A stretch of 64,000 nucleotides of DNA, taken from Saccharina japonica (lineage: Eukaryota > Sar > Phaeophyceae > Laminariales > Laminariaceae). Both the position numbers and the translations under genes were made by a program. The notes under the pieces were generated by a model. The model had not been told where the DNA came from, made no database searches, and saw only the letters and a program-made list of their open reading frames with translations. The first letter of the stretch is position 1. Every line of letters begins with the position of its first letter. Shown piece by piece: positions 61,795 through 64,000 of this stretch. Where the stretch lies: positions 124,001 to 188,000 of the forward strand of contig MEHQ01002976.1 of assembly GCA_008828725.1 (NCBI GenBank). Reading direction: 5' to 3'.

Positions 61795-62510
61795 GCGATG
61801 GGGATTGATCGTTCATCGAATTAAGCGTGTACATGTTTCTCACAGCCAGTTTTTGGGGTGATGGTTGATCGAATTAAGCGTACACATATTTCTCAAAAGG
61901 TAGTTTTTGGGGCGATTGTTCATCGAATTAAGCGCACACGTGTTTATCAAAAGACAGTTTTTTTGGGATGATCGTGTGTCGAATTAAGCGTACATAAGTT
62001 TCTCAAAAGGCAGTTGTTGCGCAAATTGATCATCGAATGAAGCGTACACATATTTATCAAAAAGGTGTTTTTTGGAGAGTTCGTTGACCGAAATAAGCGT
62101 GCACATATTTCCCAAAAACCAGTTTTCGGGGCGATTGTTCACCGAATTCAGCGTACACATATTTATCAAAATACAGTTTTGGGGAGAGTGTTCACCGAAT
62201 TAAGCGTACACGTATTTATCAAAAGACGTTTTTTGGGGAGATTGTTCACCGAATTAAGCGTACACATATTTATCAAAAGGCAGTTTTTGGGGTGATTGTT
62301 CGTCGAATTAAACGTACACATATTTCTCAAAAGGCAGTTTTGGGGTGATTGTTCTTCGAATTAAGCGCGCACATGCTTCTCAGAAGGCAGTTTTGGGGTG
62401 ATTGATAATCGAATTAAGCGTATACTTCAGTATACAACATATTTATCTATAGTCAGTTTTTTGGGGTGATTGTTCATCAAAGTTGGCGTACGCATACTGA
62501 TCAGAGTCAG
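61795..62510. repeat. ~58-62-base minisatellite, about twelve units
   Basis: Units of GTTCATCGAATTAAGCGTAC, ACATATTTATCAAAAGGCAG and TTTTTGGGGTGATT, with moderate divergence and a gradient of decay at both ends. Confidence 0.93.
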
Positions 62511-62514
62511 TTTT

Positions 62515-63125
62515 TAGGGTTCTGTACGCCCGTGGCACAGTACCCGGGGTACGGGTATACTGAAAAAATAACGGGTGCGGGTACAGATACAGGTACAGCA
62601 TTCGGGTACATACCGGGAACTTGGGGGAGTTCTGTATGACTTCCATACCCGTAACTGGAACTTCTGTGAGTGCTGTAAGACTTCTGTACCCTTACCCGGA
62701 ACTCCTGTAAGCAAGGTTGTGTTCATTAGGGTACATACCCGGGGTACTCTCCCGGGTATCACTGGTACCGGTACTGTAAGTTATGTACGACATTCATACC
62801 CGTACCCGGAAGTTCTACAAGTGCTGTATGCCCGTGGCACAATACCCGGGGTACGAGTATGCAACTTAAAAAATATCCGGGTGCGGGTACGAGTACGGGG
62901 TACGGGTACGGGTACGGGTATGGGTACGGGTACGGGTACGGGTACGGGCACGAGTACGAGTACGGGTACGGGTGCGGGTACGGGTACGGGTACGGGTACG
63001 GGTACAACGTTCGTGTACCTGCCGGGAGCTTCTGCGAGTTCTGTAAGGCTTCCATACGCGTACCTGGAACTTCTGTAAGTTCTGTAAGACTTCTATATAC
63101 CCGTAGCCGGAATCCACAAAACCTA
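62515..63125. repeat. Compound GTACCC/GGTACG array
   Basis: A core (GGTACG)n at 62885-63004 flanked by higher-order units containing ACTTCTGTAAG and CATACCCGTACCCGGAA. It is not telomeric in unit or position. Confidence 0.9.
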
Positions 63126-63211
63126 CAGAACAACAACGTTCATCTTGGATATAACATGTACACCCCTATGTTTGTACACCCTGTATGGTTCTCACTACTG
63201 AAATATGCCCC

Positions 63212-63306
63212 CCCCCTTCAACCCCTTAAGAAACCGTCTCCGGTTTTTGGGGACACAGTACTTGTATTTAGTGTGGGATACATTTTTTCAGTTATTAATG
63301 GGTTAT
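63212..63306. mobile_element. Family A element
   Basis: CAACCCCTTAAGAAACCGTC at the left, ATTTAGTGTGGGATACATTT within, TTCAGTTATTAATGGGTTA at the right. Confidence 0.75.
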
Positions 63307-63599
63307 TGCTATGCCACCACTTACGTTGACTGATGACAGGAAATACACCTCAAAAACAGCAGCAAGAAATACGTATACAGTAAGTAGCACGACCTGTACA
63401 GCCGTGCAGCCGGCAAGTGGTTCGCCGGTTAGTTTCCGCCCTCCTACCGGCCTTGCTTTTTTTCTGAGCTTTACGTTAAACAAATCCTTTGAGAGCTCCC
63501 GACTCCTTTTTTTGGGGGGGGGAGGGGACAAAATTACTTGAAATTAGTGTAGGATTGCTTGCCGTAGTGAAAGGGTGAAGGCGTGATGCAAAAATTTAT

Positions 63600-63960
63600 T
63601 TCCGATGCGTGCTACGGTATAGGCATTGCAATTAGGGGGTAGCATTTTTTTCTTCCTTCTGAGGCAAATACTATTAATAACATTTCTGACTGATGGGGGA
63701 TTTTTTTAACTGAGGCTGCCCTTCATAAGGCATGCCTTACTGAAAATCGTTTGTTTTTTACAAGACATGAGGCGCAATGCAAACCACTTTTGCCAACGCG
63801 TGCTATGGTAGGGGTTGCTCTGCAATTAGGGGGTAACATTTTTTTGCTTTCTGAGGCAAATACTTTTTTTTCTGACAGACAAGGGATTTGTTCAACTGAG
63901 GCTGCCCTATATAAGGCATGCCTTACTGAAAATCGTTCGATTTTTAACAAGATATAAAGC
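63600..63960. repeat. ~190-base tandem pair near the right edge
   Basis: GCGTGCTACGGTATAGG with GCAATTAGGGGGTAGCAT, then GCGTGCTATGGTAGGGG with GCAATTAGGGGGTAACAT. Both units end CATAAGGC- or TATAAGGCATGCCTTACTG and are related to family C ends. Confidence 0.7.
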
Positions 63961-64000
63961 GCAATGCAAACCTGTTGGTTATATATATATAGCATAGTCC

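Noticed and set aside
62885..63004. Internal telomere repeat
   Set aside because: The unit is GGTACG, not a known telomeric type such as TTAGGG or TTTAGGG, and it grades into other local repeats.

Overview
The window is nuclear eukaryotic DNA with about 50% GC, very long introns, dense simple repeats, short inverted-repeat transposons and a tRNA-derived SINE. There is no operon-like or prokaryotic organisation. The two genes found are universal eukaryotic families, so they do not fix the taxon. The intron-rich, repeat-rich style would suit a large-genome protist or alga, for example a brown alga or other stramenopile, but that is only a guess.

Right to left on the minus strand, from 49329 to beyond the left edge, runs one P4-type ATPase (phospholipid flippase) gene. 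I placed 22 exons of a 23-exon model by conserved motifs, splice sites and matching codon phase. They carry TM1-TM2, the DGETNLK actuator motif, the PISL motif of TM4, DKTGTLT, KGAD, TGDK, GDGAND and TM5. One exon, expected before GDGAND, is not visible; the 529-base N gap at 1797-2325 is the likely place. The C-terminal membrane segments lie off the left edge. Two introns appear to use a GC donor.

Exons 6-9 are present twice, in a head-to-tail duplication of about 9.5 kb (22205-31905 and 31906-41385). The unit starts and ends in codon phase 0. Its junction looks like a hybrid of two copies of a dispersed repeat, as expected from unequal recombination, or from an assembly join at that repeat.

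Divergently on the plus strand, from about 52.1 kb to the right edge, is a histone deacetylase superfamily gene. Four exons are visible, carrying PPGHHA and DFDVHHGNG. The roughly 2.8 kb between the flippase start and the first recognised HDAC exon must hold the promoters and the HDAC 5' end.

The most unusual signal is in the flippase introns. At least eight exons (4, 5, 9, 12, 16, 17, 18, 19) have intronic tandem or near-tandem copies of their own exon edge with the adjoining splice site. Many copies keep a usable GT or AG. Some are single old copies, others are arrays of 3-10 units. I do not know of a described phenomenon that matches this.

The remaining sequence is intronic or intergenic repeats: at least five short inverted-repeat or dispersed families (called A-F here), GGGTC foldback blocks, a SINE, and many mini- and microsatellites.
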